From Oasisia sp. SBJ-2009 (taxonomy: Eukaryota; Annelida; Polychaeta; Sabellida; Siboglinidae), in the NCBI GenBank assembly GCA_964017155.1, contig OZ024867.1:10541616-10605615 (forward strand): a stretch of DNA of 64,000 nucleotides, in the 5' to 3' direction. This document shows positions 1 through 8,352 of this stretch, in pieces; position 1 is the first letter of the stretch, and the number at the start of each line of letters is the position of its first letter. The notes beneath the pieces were generated by a model. That model did not search any database and was not told the DNA's origin. It was given only the letters and a program-made list of their open reading frames with translations. The translations under genes and the position numbers were made by a program.

Positions 1-168
1 TCATGAGCAGGATGGGATGAATCTTGAGAGGTGAGAGTGGCTTTTCCTAACAGGCGCTGCTGATACAGTATTTCAAGACTGGGAAGGTCTCTGCCGATGA
101 CTCGGGAAGCAGTTTTCACAATTCTGTTTAATCTGAGCGTTTCCTTCTGTGTAATCGCCTCAAACCAT
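1..168 (-). pseudogene. Non-LTR retrotransposon reverse transcriptase C-terminal tail (fragment)
   Basis: Reading the minus strand from about position 168 down to the window edge gives one open frame containing LRLNRIVKTASRVIGRDLPS, then LEILYQQRL and a final SSHPAH. This is the style of the region after the catalytic core in many animal non-LTR reverse transcriptases (RIVKTASRVIG, LPSLEILY, HPAH). The catalytic part is not in this piece. It appears only beside cassette A: the matching place in units 2-4 (for example near 8870) has no such sequence, so it is a separate insertion. It runs off the window, so its full length and clade are unknown. Confidence 0.6.
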
Positions 169-545
169 ACTACTATTATCTTAGAGACAGTTTTATATTT
201 GACCTTAGTGAATCTTCGTAACATTATTTTTACAAAATAGCGGCCGCCACAATTTAATCGGTCCATTTAACATGCCTGTGTCAACACTGCTACTGTTATA
301 TGAACAAAGTTCTTCGAAGAATCAATTGTAATGATGCTACTTTTGACCTTCGCCGACATTCATATAACTGCCATTTGTTATGATGTACCTTGACTCTCCA
401 ATCCAAAAAAATAAATGTCAACGAGGACGATAATATATAATATACTGGTCGATGATAGGTCGAAACGTCGTACGTTTCATAAAGATATGCTTCAAAGTAA
501 GTTAATTTCGTTAAAAAAAAGTAAAGATGAGTATGTAGTGATTAC

Positions 546-653
546 CTGATACGCATATTGGAACGGAGTCTTCCGAACAATGACTGCAATCCAAATTGCT
601 GCCACAAAAGTTCCTTTTCCTATTGCATTTTTCGCCAGCCTTCAGGATGGTTA
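546..653 (-). CDS. Cassette A exon 4, 5-Cys module
   Basis: The exon is 108 bases: acceptor gctttttag, donor G|gtaatc, phase 1 at both ends. It encodes 35 residues that begin TILKAGEKC and end CVS, with Cys at residues 9, 16, 22, 25 and 33. These Cys positions match exon 4 of units 2-4 exactly, although many other residues differ. That suggests selection on the disulfide framework. The product is probably an extracellular disulfide-rich module; the precise function is unknown. The microexon that follows exon 4 in the other units would lie to the left of the window. Confidence 0.75.
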
Positions 654-1006
654 CTAAAAAGCAATTCGGGAACAATGTGTGAACAGAATACTCTTTGTAT
701 CGACTAGGCAAAAAACAACAACAGTTGACTTGCAACCACATCAGTAGCAAATAGTATATGTAAATAGGAATAGGTATACAAAAAAAACAAGCATGCACAT
801 ATTCATGCGTACTTGCGTACGTACATACATATCAACATCCACTCATATACATACATGTATATGCATAATTAATTACGCATGATGCACATGTACACACATA
901 TACATATACATACAAACATACACAAACGTACGTAAGTGCGTATATGGATGCACGGATGTATACATTCGTACTTACGCACACACACACGCACACACACACA
1001 CACACA

Positions 1007-1104
<98 letters not shown>

Positions 1105-1105
1105 A

Positions 1106-1151
<46 letters not shown>

Positions 1152-1455
1152 TCATACCTCTACACATTAACATCAGTTCAATAACAACACATTTTTTCAA
1201 ATGCCTTATCTTATCACGGAATATACTAGTTCATGGCACATGAATACTAGCAGCTCGTCCTGAAAATACTATTTAATCATTGTGCAATATCAGTTATGTG
1301 GCCCGAAATGTAACATCAGCTCAAGGAAAGTCAAAGCTAGTGAAACGATCCCTGTAAACCAAGTAAATGTGAAGGCATTGTCCCGGTTGCGAAATCGTGC
1401 TGTCATTATATTACACGTGATTATTCATAAACTGAATTAGCGAATGAAAACGTAC
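654..1455. other. Intron between exons 4 and 3 of cassette A
   Basis: The intron holds the CA/TA microsatellite at 976-1155 and short tracts such as tacgtacatacatat near 800-960. Those tracts are also found beside exon 4 in units 2-4 (near 9450-9640), so the intron is homologous. No gene is seen. Confidence 0.6.
976..1155. repeat. (CA)n then (TA)n microsatellite
   Basis: A short CACA/CGCA run passes into about 130 bases of TA dinucleotides broken by a few TACA and TATG units. Spurious YIYIYI reading frames on both strands come from this repeat. Confidence 0.95.
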
Positions 1456-1602
1456 CACCGTTAGGGATACATTTATAAGAAGGAAGCAACTTATTCAACC
1501 CAAATTGAAAAGCTGTGTTGGTAGGGCAGCTGCATTTTCCCTTTATACACTGCAGTGGAGTTGAACACTGGTCGTTCTTGGAGCAACTCTCGTGATAACG
1601 AC
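1456..1602 (-). CDS. Cassette A exon 3, 6-Cys module
   Basis: The exon is 147 bases, phase 1 at both ends: acceptor tatttcag, donor G|gtacgt. It encodes 48 residues with Cys at 6, 12, 18, 23, 25 and 44, the same positions as exon 3 of units 2-4. The core reads CSKNDQC, then LQCIKGKCSCP, which is the C-x(5)-C-x(5)-C-x(4)-C-x-C pattern of EB or EGF-like modules. An intron of 859 bases separates it from exon 2 at 2462. Outside the cysteines only scattered residues are shared, so this is an old paralogue. Confidence 0.75.
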
Positions 1603-1661
1603 CTGAAATACATGAATATGTACGTTGTATACACATACATGCGCACACATATAAATCATAC

Positions 1662-1665
<4 letters not shown>

Positions 1666-1718
<53 letters not shown>

Positions 1719-1719
1719 C
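1666..1719. repeat. (TA)n microsatellite
   Basis: About 54 bases of TA dinucleotide lie just upstream (in transcription) of exon 3. Confidence 0.95.
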
Positions 1720-2189
1720 TGAAACAAAGATACCTTTAAGTTTGCAATCACATTCATGTCCCAAATTACCCTGCGTATGCGGTATATCTAGTTTAGGCTC
1801 CTCGTATTTTATTAATAAATATAATTAACATAAAGTAAATGCGTAAAATTAAACGATTTAAAAAAAAAAAATGCAGTGGTTTCTACTCTATATGACGATA
1901 GAGCTGGGTCACTTTACCTATTTTCTAATCCATCTTGCCCACAATAGACCAACATTGTCACGTTATTGCTATTTCCAGTGTCCCTACTGATTATTTTATG
2001 TACACATTATGCTGCATGCTAATTTATAATTAAATGTACTACTACTGGCAAGTTAAATCGGTTAAATCACCCTTGCTAAAAAGTCGTTTTGAAATTATTT
2101 TAACAGATCCACAATGCCTTCAGACCCCGTAGCATCGCTGACCAGCTCATCTTACCCAAACTACATCCATCATTTTATCCATGCAAATC

Positions 2190-2190
<1 letters not shown>

Positions 2191-2253
<63 letters not shown>

Positions 2254-2415
2254 CGTGTGTTCGTGTGGGCGTGTGGGCGTGTGTGTGTTTGTGTGTGTGT
2301 GTGGGTGTGTGGTTGTGTGGGTGTGTGGGTGTGGGAGGGTGGATGTGTAGGCGTGTGCGTGTGTGGGTGCATGGATGATTGCATGCGCGTGAGCGTGTGT
2401 GTTTATGTGTATGTG
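2191..2415. repeat. (GT)n microsatellite with GT-rich variants
   Basis: A pure GT run is followed by GTGGGCGT and GTGGGTGT variants. The array sits next to exon 2 at the same place as the GT arrays at 19737, 40017 and 60619, so the array is older than the split of cassette A from units 2-4. Confidence 0.95.
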
Positions 2416-2461
2416 AACACATGAAACATAATGATCACAGCATTTTAAATGTTAACCTTAC

Positions 2462-2593
2462 GTTGACAGAGAGTCTTGTCGTCTGATGCGTAATCGTCGC
2501 CAAGTCTGCAGCGGCAGATCCCACCCTTGCAATCGGCTCCGAAGACGCCGCAATCAAAGATAGTGTTGCATTCCGTTTCGCCGTATCTCGGGA
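2462..2593 (-). CDS. Cassette A exon 2, 6-Cys EB/EGF-like module
   Basis: The exon is 132 bases, phase 1 at both ends: acceptor gcattgcag, donor C|gtaagg. It encodes 43 residues starting PRYGETEC, with Cys at 8, 14, 21, 26, 28 and 42. The segment CKGGICRCRLGDDYASDD parallels CKAGVCRCKKGDDYISDD in units 2-4. The CxxxxCxC-x-x-G pattern is typical of EB and EGF-like modules of secreted proteins; I infer a disulfide-bonded extracellular fold. No stop codon or frameshift is seen. Confidence 0.75.
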
Positions 2594-3114
2594 CTGCAAT
2601 GCATAAATGTATTTATATCATTATAGCATGTACTTATTATTGTTTGTCGTTGCTACTGTTTGTTCCAAACTGCATTAATGCATTCAGTGAATAGCAACTA
2701 ACAGCTAATACCGACGGTAGAGAAATAAGGCAAACATTTAAAAACCAAAACACAAACTTCTCAATACCACGTTATACTAGCTATATAAGAAAAGTACGTA
2801 AAAGTTAGTGACGTTGCACAAATGCGACGATTTTTCGCAATGTCACAAACACATTCGCATATATATTTGAATTGAGTGTACATCTTCAACTACCAGATAT
2901 GCACGTGCGAATATAATAAACAATGTCATATATAAATGCTCCAACGTAATAAAGAAGCACCGCGTGTAACCATATATCCCGATTGCTTCGCGTACACATG
3001 AAACCACTGACTTTATGAAGACTCGTCATATTTAATAAGTTCCACTTGCTTCTTAATAAGACGACCGTGGTCTTCCACGATCATGTAACATGACATGTAA
3101 CATTGATTACATCT

Positions 3115-3123
3115 GTATATATA

Positions 3124-3177
<54 letters not shown>
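3115..3177. repeat. (TA)n microsatellite
   Basis: About 60 bases of TA dinucleotide, interrupted once near its left end. Confidence 0.95.
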
Positions 3178-3180
<3 letters not shown>

Positions 3181-3510
3181 CTAAATGCTGCATAGGGAGA
3201 CCAGTGCATATACAACCGCCTACAGGAGACCGGCCGTATATTTGTATGTAATAAATTTGCCAATTATATCTAATTGGAACATTGTCTGTAATACAAATAC
3301 ACACCACATACTACAATATTGTTATGATATTGTAATAAATAGCATATATACAAAAAAATCGGTATCCTTAAAACCGACATGCTTAGATGCCGCGCACGGG
3401 AGATCGGTATATAATGGGAAGTTAGTTATAAGTTAGACTTATTCGCAATACTACATATTTAACGCCGACCTGGGATATCGAAAACCCAATACACCGATAA
3501 CAATAATAAC

Positions 3511-3517
3511 GTATATA

Positions 3518-3573
<56 letters not shown>
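3511..3573. repeat. (TA)n microsatellite
   Basis: About 60 bases of TA dinucleotide. Confidence 0.95.
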
Positions 3574-3575
<2 letters not shown>

Positions 3576-3973
3576 GATACACAAAATGACAGCGCCGCAA
3601 TTAATAAATGTACAACGTATGGCTAGGAGATCTACCAATTACTTGTTTTATTATTGGGTGATCATTATTATTAAAATGAATACATATCAAAGTGCATATA
3701 TTACACTGAGCACGAAACGCTAACCCCTCAATCAATATATAGCAAAATCTTTAAATTATAAGCACTTTGTTGCTGGCGTCCCATACGCGGCGCCTTGTGC
3801 ACTTCAATATATACGAGGGTCTGCAATACATGTGCTCAAAACCACTCAAAATATAAAATAAAGTTCACAATAATTGCATAAGTTATTTCCTATATATCTA
3901 AACTGTCTCCACTCTCCACTAACAAGGATAATCATAAACTAAAATGCATTAGTTATGCAACGACACATCAAAA

Positions 3974-4016
3974 CTTTAAGGAGACCGGCTCCGGTCTCCT
4001 TAAAGCAGCTGCTTTA
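3974..4016. repeat. Two overlapping palindromes
   Basis: Positions 3974-4005 are a hairpin with perfect 15-base arms (ctttaaggagaccgg and its complement) around a 2-base loop. Positions 4001-4016 (taaagcagctgcttta) are a second perfect palindrome sharing 5 bases with the first. The motif aggagaccgg also occurs near 3227. Both sit just beside a TA array. Confidence 0.85.
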
Positions 4017-4026
4017 CGTACGCTTA

Positions 4027-4029
<3 letters not shown>

Positions 4030-4116
<87 letters not shown>

Positions 4117-4137
4117 TGTATATATATATATATATAA

Positions 4138-4206
<69 letters not shown>
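4030..4206. repeat. (TA)n microsatellite at the left edge of the DNA element
   Basis: About 175 bases of TA with a few TACA/TGTA units end directly at the left terminal inverted repeat of the DNA element. Confidence 0.95.
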
Positions 4207-4210
<4 letters not shown>

Positions 4211-4789
4211 ACGCCGGCTGACCAAATGAGTGACAAGTCGGGATTTGACATTTGCCGTGAGTGCCGTCTAAAGCCAGTTGGCATGATTTGGATGAATTTT
4301 AGGTTTTTACATAAATAAAATTGATAACATCCGTTTTAACACTTCCACCCATCCTACTCTATTTATTCCAAATACAATGTGTATTTTAACGTATTATAAT
4401 GCGAGTCCTCTTGATCAACTAGTCCAAAATTACTAAAACAAAAGGATTTTGCTTCGATTCCTTCGATGAAATCCATGGTTACTTTGGGGTTACCCCTGTG
4501 TATCGGGTATCACCAGAGAGGGCATTTTTTCCTCTCTGACGTAGAGTAACCCATATCCAGGCCAAGTACACCAAAATAGCTCAACACTAACCAATAGGCG
4601 GCTACCCTGAGAAGGCTTTTTGCATACGAATGAGAGCCGTGCTCTGTCACGTGCGCGCTTCGGTGCTTGCAATTGGATGATCGCCTACGCATATGCGCAG
4701 TACGGCAGTGCTAAAGGTAAACAAGTAGACAAGGTCGTTCGTATTCCGCCGTGTTTTTCTATCGCTGTTATTAAATCTTTTGCAACATA

Positions 4790-5134
4790 ATGTCGGACGC
4801 GTTCCTACGTGTGCTGAATGCACCAACCGGCGATGACATTGTTGTTGCGTGGATGTGGGAGCAGTACGATTTCGACGCCTCGGAATGCGACGCTGACAGT
4901 GACAGCGAAACCGGCAGCGACGTTACGGTCGAATACGACTGGGAAGCCGATCAAGATGACACCGAAGACGGGAACATGTTAAGCAACGACAATAATGCTC
5001 CAATTGTCCTGACATTTTGCATAGACCTAGAGATGGTGTATACTCATAATAATACTTTTTGGTCTGAAAAATCGACCATAATTTTGTCAGCGCAACATTT
5101 CACAGCTCGCGCCGAGGGTTTACCCCGATGTTGA
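4790..5134 (+). CDS. Acidic ORF inside the inverted-repeat DNA element (114 aa)
   Basis: The ORF starts ATGTCGGACGCG and encodes a very acidic protein: D/E/S-rich around residues 29-65, with SDVTVEYDWEAD in the middle. It shares its first 95 or so residues with the ORFs at 10449, 32764 and 53177, then differs at the C-terminus because of small indels. A stop is followed closely by an AATAAA-like signal. I do not recognise the family. The acidic start could resemble the N-terminus of a transposase, but no DDE catalytic motif is present. Conservation between independently inserted copies suggests it came with the element. Confidence 0.45.
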   Translation: MSDAFLRVLNAPTGDDIVVAWMWEQYDFDASECDADSDSETGSDVTVEYDWEADQDDTEDGNMLSNDNNAPIVLTFCIDLEMVYTHNNTFWSEKSTIILSAQHFTARAEGLPRC

Positions 5135-5343
5135 AAAACTCATAAAAATAAAAGTTCTCGATGGATTTGATTCAATTTTTGGTTATTTAGCAGCTAAAAC
5201 GTATGGCTACATTTGTCTCGCAGAAAGTAGGAAATGTATCCGTTCAGTAATTATTTGGGTGCAGGATACTGCGCTCAATTAGCCTAAAAACGGCTTTGTT
5301 TTAGACGAATTAGCTGTGAAATTAATTAGCACGTAAATTAATT

Positions 5344-5382
5344 CCTGAAGTTATGGCACATATAATGTACCATAACTTCAGG
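5344..5382. repeat. Stem-loop within the DNA element
   Basis: Perfect 13-base arms cctgaagttatgg and ccataacttcagg surround a 13-base loop. The unit 2 copy (near 11043-11081) has one mismatch; the unit 3 copy has lost the region in a deletion of roughly 130 bases near 33320. Confidence 0.85.
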
Positions 5383-5827
5383 TATTTTTGCAGCAGCTGG
5401 TTTTTATTTGCCCTCTATCATTGCACTATGATACCATAGCTGCATGCCAAATTTGAAAGCAATACACATAATATTTATATGGTATCTAAGCCCATGCATA
5501 ATCCAAAACGTTAACGGCCGTTTTCTCCAGTTTTACTTTATGACCCCTACCATACCAAATGTGATATAACTTCCCAATTTGTTTTAGTAGAGTCATCATT
5601 TTTGAATTACTGTAAAGTACTATGCCTCCTCTTTTCAAATATGTCAAAACAGTACATCAACATTTTTCCGACTTGTCACTGATTTGATCAGCCGGGGTCA
5701 CATATATATGTCGCTGCATGTAACCTGGCTATTTCGTTATCGGTTTTATCACAACAAAGAACAACATAACATATGATATTCAAAACACTGCCACAGTTAC
5801 ATTTCTGAATTCGAGCAGTTGACTTAC

Positions 5828-5968
5828 ATGGTGCGCACTTTGTTTTTTCAACCGGATATGAAAATTCCGCGCAACGACATCTCGAATATCCACACTCTTT
5901 AAAACGATAGCAAACGCCACCTTCAAATGTACAGTCCGCAGATGTCGTACACAAATCACCCCATTCGA
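5828..5968 (-). CDS. Cassette A exon 1, 7-Cys module
   Basis: The exon is 141 bases, phase 1 at both ends: acceptor gtgttacag, donor T|gtaagt. It encodes 46 residues beginning EWGDLCTTSADC, with Cys at 6, 12, 19, 25, 30, 32 and 44. It aligns with exon 1 of units 2 and 3 ([11 protein letters not shown]) with identical spacing between cysteines. The core FKECGYSRCRC matches [11 protein letters not shown]. The product is probably the first visible module of a secreted disulfide-rich protein. The TIR element ends only 125 bases downstream of the donor, inside the intron. Confidence 0.75.
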
Positions 5969-6027
5969 CTGTAACACAAGTAATGGTTTATTTCCACACC
6001 GACTCAATCACAACCTGTACTAATAGT

Positions 6028-6470
6028 GACGAGTACATGTACTATGGAATTTGGTACATGTGGGACATGTAAGACATGCAATATGTGTTACATTGGTGAA
6101 ACAGGAAGAACATTTGATACCAGACTTGAAGAACATAAAAAAGGAAGTGGAAACAGTAACATCTAGACGTTTTACAGCCATAGCCGACCATGCGCACATA
6201 CACAACTGTGTCATAGACTGGGAGAGATCGAAATTGGTGGTTAAAGAGACGACCATCTGGATTAGGCAGACGGAACCAACTATGAACAGAGACGAGGGGG
6301 GCTACATACTAAGTCACGTGTGGAACATTCTGCTCGCCACGCCATCTAGCGAGCAGTGACCACTGAACATTCAGTTCCTGAAAAAGGCCGCCGATGGTGG
6401 TCGAATCGTAGAAGAAAGTCAAACATTGCTAGTTGTGTAGTTATGACATTTGTTTCGAATACTATACTGC
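6028..6470 (+). pseudogene. Penelope-like element, GIY-YIG endonuclease remnant
   Basis: One frame reads TCKTCNMCYIGETGR then TRLEEHKK. After a slip at the A-run near 6138-6143, the next frame continues with ADHAHIHNCVIDW, TIWIRQTE and MNRDEGGYILSHVW. The CYIGETGR...R..EH, H..DW and MNRDxGxY..S..W series is the pattern of the C-terminal GIY-YIG endonuclease of Penelope-like elements. The downstream AADGGR region also resembles Penelope 3' ends. No reverse transcriptase part is present, so this is a 5'-truncated, frameshifted copy. It is found only beside cassette A. Confidence 0.8.
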
Positions 6471-7325
6471 CAACTTGATGAACCTTTTCACTAATATATA
6501 AACCTTGTTAAACGATGGTGTTTCCATCGCGTGTGTGCACATTCGCCCACGTCACAGCCCAACTTAAAACATTCTGATAATATATTTTAAGTTATGATAC
6601 GTAATCACAAATGTAAGCATAACATAATATCGAAAAAATGGGATGATTAAAAAAAGAAATGGTGTTGACGATGATGGTAATTATTACTAGGATGGCATTG
6701 ATGAGTACGATGAATAGCAGTAATATGGAAGAATCAAGACGATGATACTAATTATATTACAATTGTTATGCAGATTACTGCAGAGGTTCCCTTCATAATG
6801 ACGAATATTTAAGTAGTAATATGTACAATAATAAATAAGGTGATTGTAAAGGTGATTGTGAAAGTGCAAAGGTTCAATCACCCACACCATTTTGCACACC
6901 ATGTCACGCGTGCTGTTTCGTCACACGGGAAGATGTAAACATAAACATACATGCATGTAAGTCATCACACTTCCAACTGATGAAATAAATTGACCAGTAG
7001 CAGGGACAGTAGACATTGTGTTTACAAGTTGTTAGTATTTGATGGAACATTCCACTATACGAATCTTTATCAATCTGTCAATCTGGTTTAAAGATGCATT
7101 CTGACATAATTTCCCATTTTTAACGCATTTTAGAAAAGTCAATGTACACCATGACCGATATTTGCTTATTAGTATACTTCCTACCACATGTCTCACTTTG
7201 TTGTTTTATACGTTATTTGATCACATTATAAGTTTGCAACAAACAACGGCTCTAGAGTTTCTCAAAAGTTGATCTGTTTTTACCATCGGAACTCTCCGGT
7301 CAACGTAAGTAAACGATGGAGCAAA
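6471..7325. other. Spacer between cassette A exon 1 and the 3' end of unit 2
   Basis: Positions 6480-7110 are homologous, with divergence, to 26940-27500. The part from 6791 on is nearly identical to 28834 onward and 49318 onward. It includes the left edge of the recent tandem duplication. Minus-strand frames here (for example 6687-6902) show no motif and are not called. Confidence 0.6.
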
Positions 7326-7571
7326 CTAAAAGGCGGGCCACAATGGGGTTCCACATATCCACGTTAGTCGCTAGAGGCGCCACTAGACAATTAGACCCTA
7401 GTTGTTTAAATCATCCTCAATTAGCCATTGACCGTACAGGCGCGTAGCCAGCGATAGTTTGTATGTGGGCAACTGGGCATGCCGTAAATATGGAGCGTAT
7501 CGAGCGGTGGCATATTTGTGAATGTGGTATGCCATTTCCGTGCGGTCTGCCAATTGTGGCCCGCCTTTTAG
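7326..7571. mobile_element. 246-bp element with 19-bp perfect inverted repeats (MITE-like), unit 2
   Basis: ctaaaaggcgggccacaat at the left is matched by its exact complement at the right end (7553-7571). The interior holds GC-richer sequence, and reading frames cross it on both strands without known motifs. No target-site duplication is clear. It could be a miniature inverted-repeat element or a fold-back structure. Confidence 0.55.
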
Positions 7572-7855
7572 TGTGGCCCCCTTCTGACAACGCTTTTCAC
7601 TGGAATTCCCTTCTTCGAGGTCTAAGCCAATCAATGAATTCTAACTGGCGAGGCTCGCCAGGACAATTTTTCGTCTTTTCCTCCTTTTTATCTTAAAATG
7701 GCATATTATGTGAAAATAAGTTGATAGGTAGTTGAGGAAAACAATATATAGTGTATGGAGAATGCTGGTTTACTGGAACATTTTATTTTAAACATGGCGG
7801 AAGTCAGAATGCAACTTAATGGTTGCGTTCGAATGACAATCCACACACGCACGCA

Positions 7856-7887
<32 letters not shown>

Positions 7888-7894
7888 CACACAC

Positions 7895-7934
<40 letters not shown>

Positions 7935-8136
7935 AGTATGTACATATATGTATAGTATGTACATATAAATATATATATAACATTATATGTGTAGGTGTTT
8001 TTTATGGCAGCTAGTAGTAAATTGAACATACAACAGGTGTTATTAACAAAATCGAAGTGGAATAAGAGTATTGCTATTCAACGTATTCGGTAGTAGTTGT
8101 CTATGCATATGAATATCAGTATTATCGCACAAAGCA
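7572..8136. other. 3' flank of unit 2 gene copy
   Basis: It contains the CGCA/CA/TA microsatellite. On the minus strand there is an AATAAA at about 7779-7784, which could serve as a poly(A) signal for the candidate terminal exon at 8198-8241. Nothing else is recognised. Confidence 0.35.
7842..7977. repeat. (CGCA)n, (CA)n and (TA)n compound microsatellite
   Basis: CGCA tetranucleotides pass into CA, then TA with TATG/TACA variants. The same locus is about 230-250 bases long in units 3 and 4. Confidence 0.95.
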
Positions 8137-8217
8137 ATGGACAACTTCAAGTTGTTGTTGTTTTTGTTGACCCTTACTCTACGTTGTTCAGCAAATGCTA
8201 TTTTAAAAATCTGCTGA
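8137..8217 (+). CDS. Plus-strand 26-codon ORF with signal-peptide character (unit 2)
   Basis: The ORF runs from ATG to TGA. It begins MDNFK, followed by the hydrophobic run LLLFLLTLTL and a small-residue end CSANA, which is a textbook secretory signal layout with likely cleavage after ANA. Only five residues follow. No in-frame GT donor precedes the stop, so it cannot easily be a spliced first exon. It lies opposite the candidate terminal exon of the minus-strand gene. It is either a tiny secreted-peptide frame or a coincidence; the low confidence reflects this. Confidence 0.2.
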   Translation: MDNFKLLLFLLTLTLRCSANAILKIC

Positions 8218-8241
8218 TATAGCGAACGTCGACGTCAAAAC
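8198..8241 (-). CDS. Candidate terminal exon, unit 2
   Basis: An acceptor acatttcag lies 81 bases downstream of the microexon donor and opens a phase-1 frame of 13 residues (FDVDVRYISRFLK) ended by TAG. Phase and position fit a last coding exon. However, the polypyrimidine tract is weak and the stop position differs between units (unit 3 stops two codons earlier), so the support is modest. Confidence 0.35.
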
Positions 8242-8322
8242 CTGAAATGTATTAATGTGATGGCTGATTACCAGAACGTATGTGGTTAATTGGCATTAGG
8301 TGTAGATTAACAAGGAACTTAC

Positions 8323-8352
8323 CATGGTCCTTTGACGATACCGGGGTAGGTT
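8323..8352 (-). CDS. 30-base microexon, unit 2
   Basis: Acceptor tgttttcag, 30 bases, then donor G|gtaagt with a near-consensus sequence. Phase 1 at both ends, encoding PTPVSSKDH, a short Pro/Ser linker without cysteine. The bases are identical in units 3 and 4. It follows exon 4 after a 906-base intron. The strong splice signals and matching phase make it credible despite its size. Confidence 0.6.

Larger units (their letters stand above)
2594..4206. other. Intron between exons 2 and 1 of cassette A, left of the DNA element
   Basis: Positions 2594-3116 align in part with 23846-24300, where units 2-4 continue after the RTE-like insertion. The rest holds two TA arrays (3115-3177 and 3511-3573), a palindrome pair at 3974-4016 and a third TA array. 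No exon or gene could be supported. Confidence 0.5.
4207..5702 (+). mobile_element. DNA transposon-like element with ~35-bp terminal inverted repeats (copy in cassette A)
   Basis: The left end reads TGTGACGCCGGCTGACCAAA and the complement of the right end reads TGTGACCCCGGCTGATCAAA. The similarity runs on to ACAAGTCGG, about 35 bases in. Both outer flanks are TA, consistent with a TA target-site duplication, although the TA-rich surroundings make that weak evidence. The element is about 1.5 kb and carries one plus-strand acidic ORF but no recognisable transposase, so it is probably non-autonomous. A stem-loop with 13-base arms lies at 5344-5382. It is inserted between exons 2 and 1, a different place from the copies in units 2-4, so it is an independent insertion. 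Confidence 0.8.
172..6790 (-). repeat. Cassette A: old, compact copy of the exon cassette
   Basis: Exons 4, 3, 2 and 1 lie here in the same order and strand as in units 2-4. Cysteine spacing is identical exon by exon, but the other residues have diverged a great deal. Flanking intron DNA still aligns in stretches, for example 180-545 with 8880-9258 and 2100-2200 with 19620-19740. The introns are short (about 0.8, 0.86 and 3.2 kb) because the CR1-like and RTE-like insertions of units 2-4 are missing. This makes the copy an internal outgroup for the array. The left border is set by the reverse-transcriptase fragment at 1-168. Confidence 0.8.

Noticed and set aside
440..490. ggtcgaaacgtcg motif like the 3' end of some Penelope elements
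   Set aside because: The stretch aligns with ordinary shared intron sequence near 9165-9200 and no endonuclease remnant lies beside it.
832..1200. Long YIYIYI, THTHTH or VCVCVC reading frames over microsatellites (also at 3955-4284, 9419-9951, 25585-26074, 29825-30176, 31567-32325, 46000-46667, 50237-50671, 60525-60934)
   Set aside because: They are translations of TA, CA and GT dinucleotide repeats on both strands, not genes.
7463..7696. Plus-strand 77-codon frame conserved in units 2-4
   Set aside because: It crosses the end of the inverted-repeat element, has no recognisable domain, and the conservation is only that of the recent duplication.
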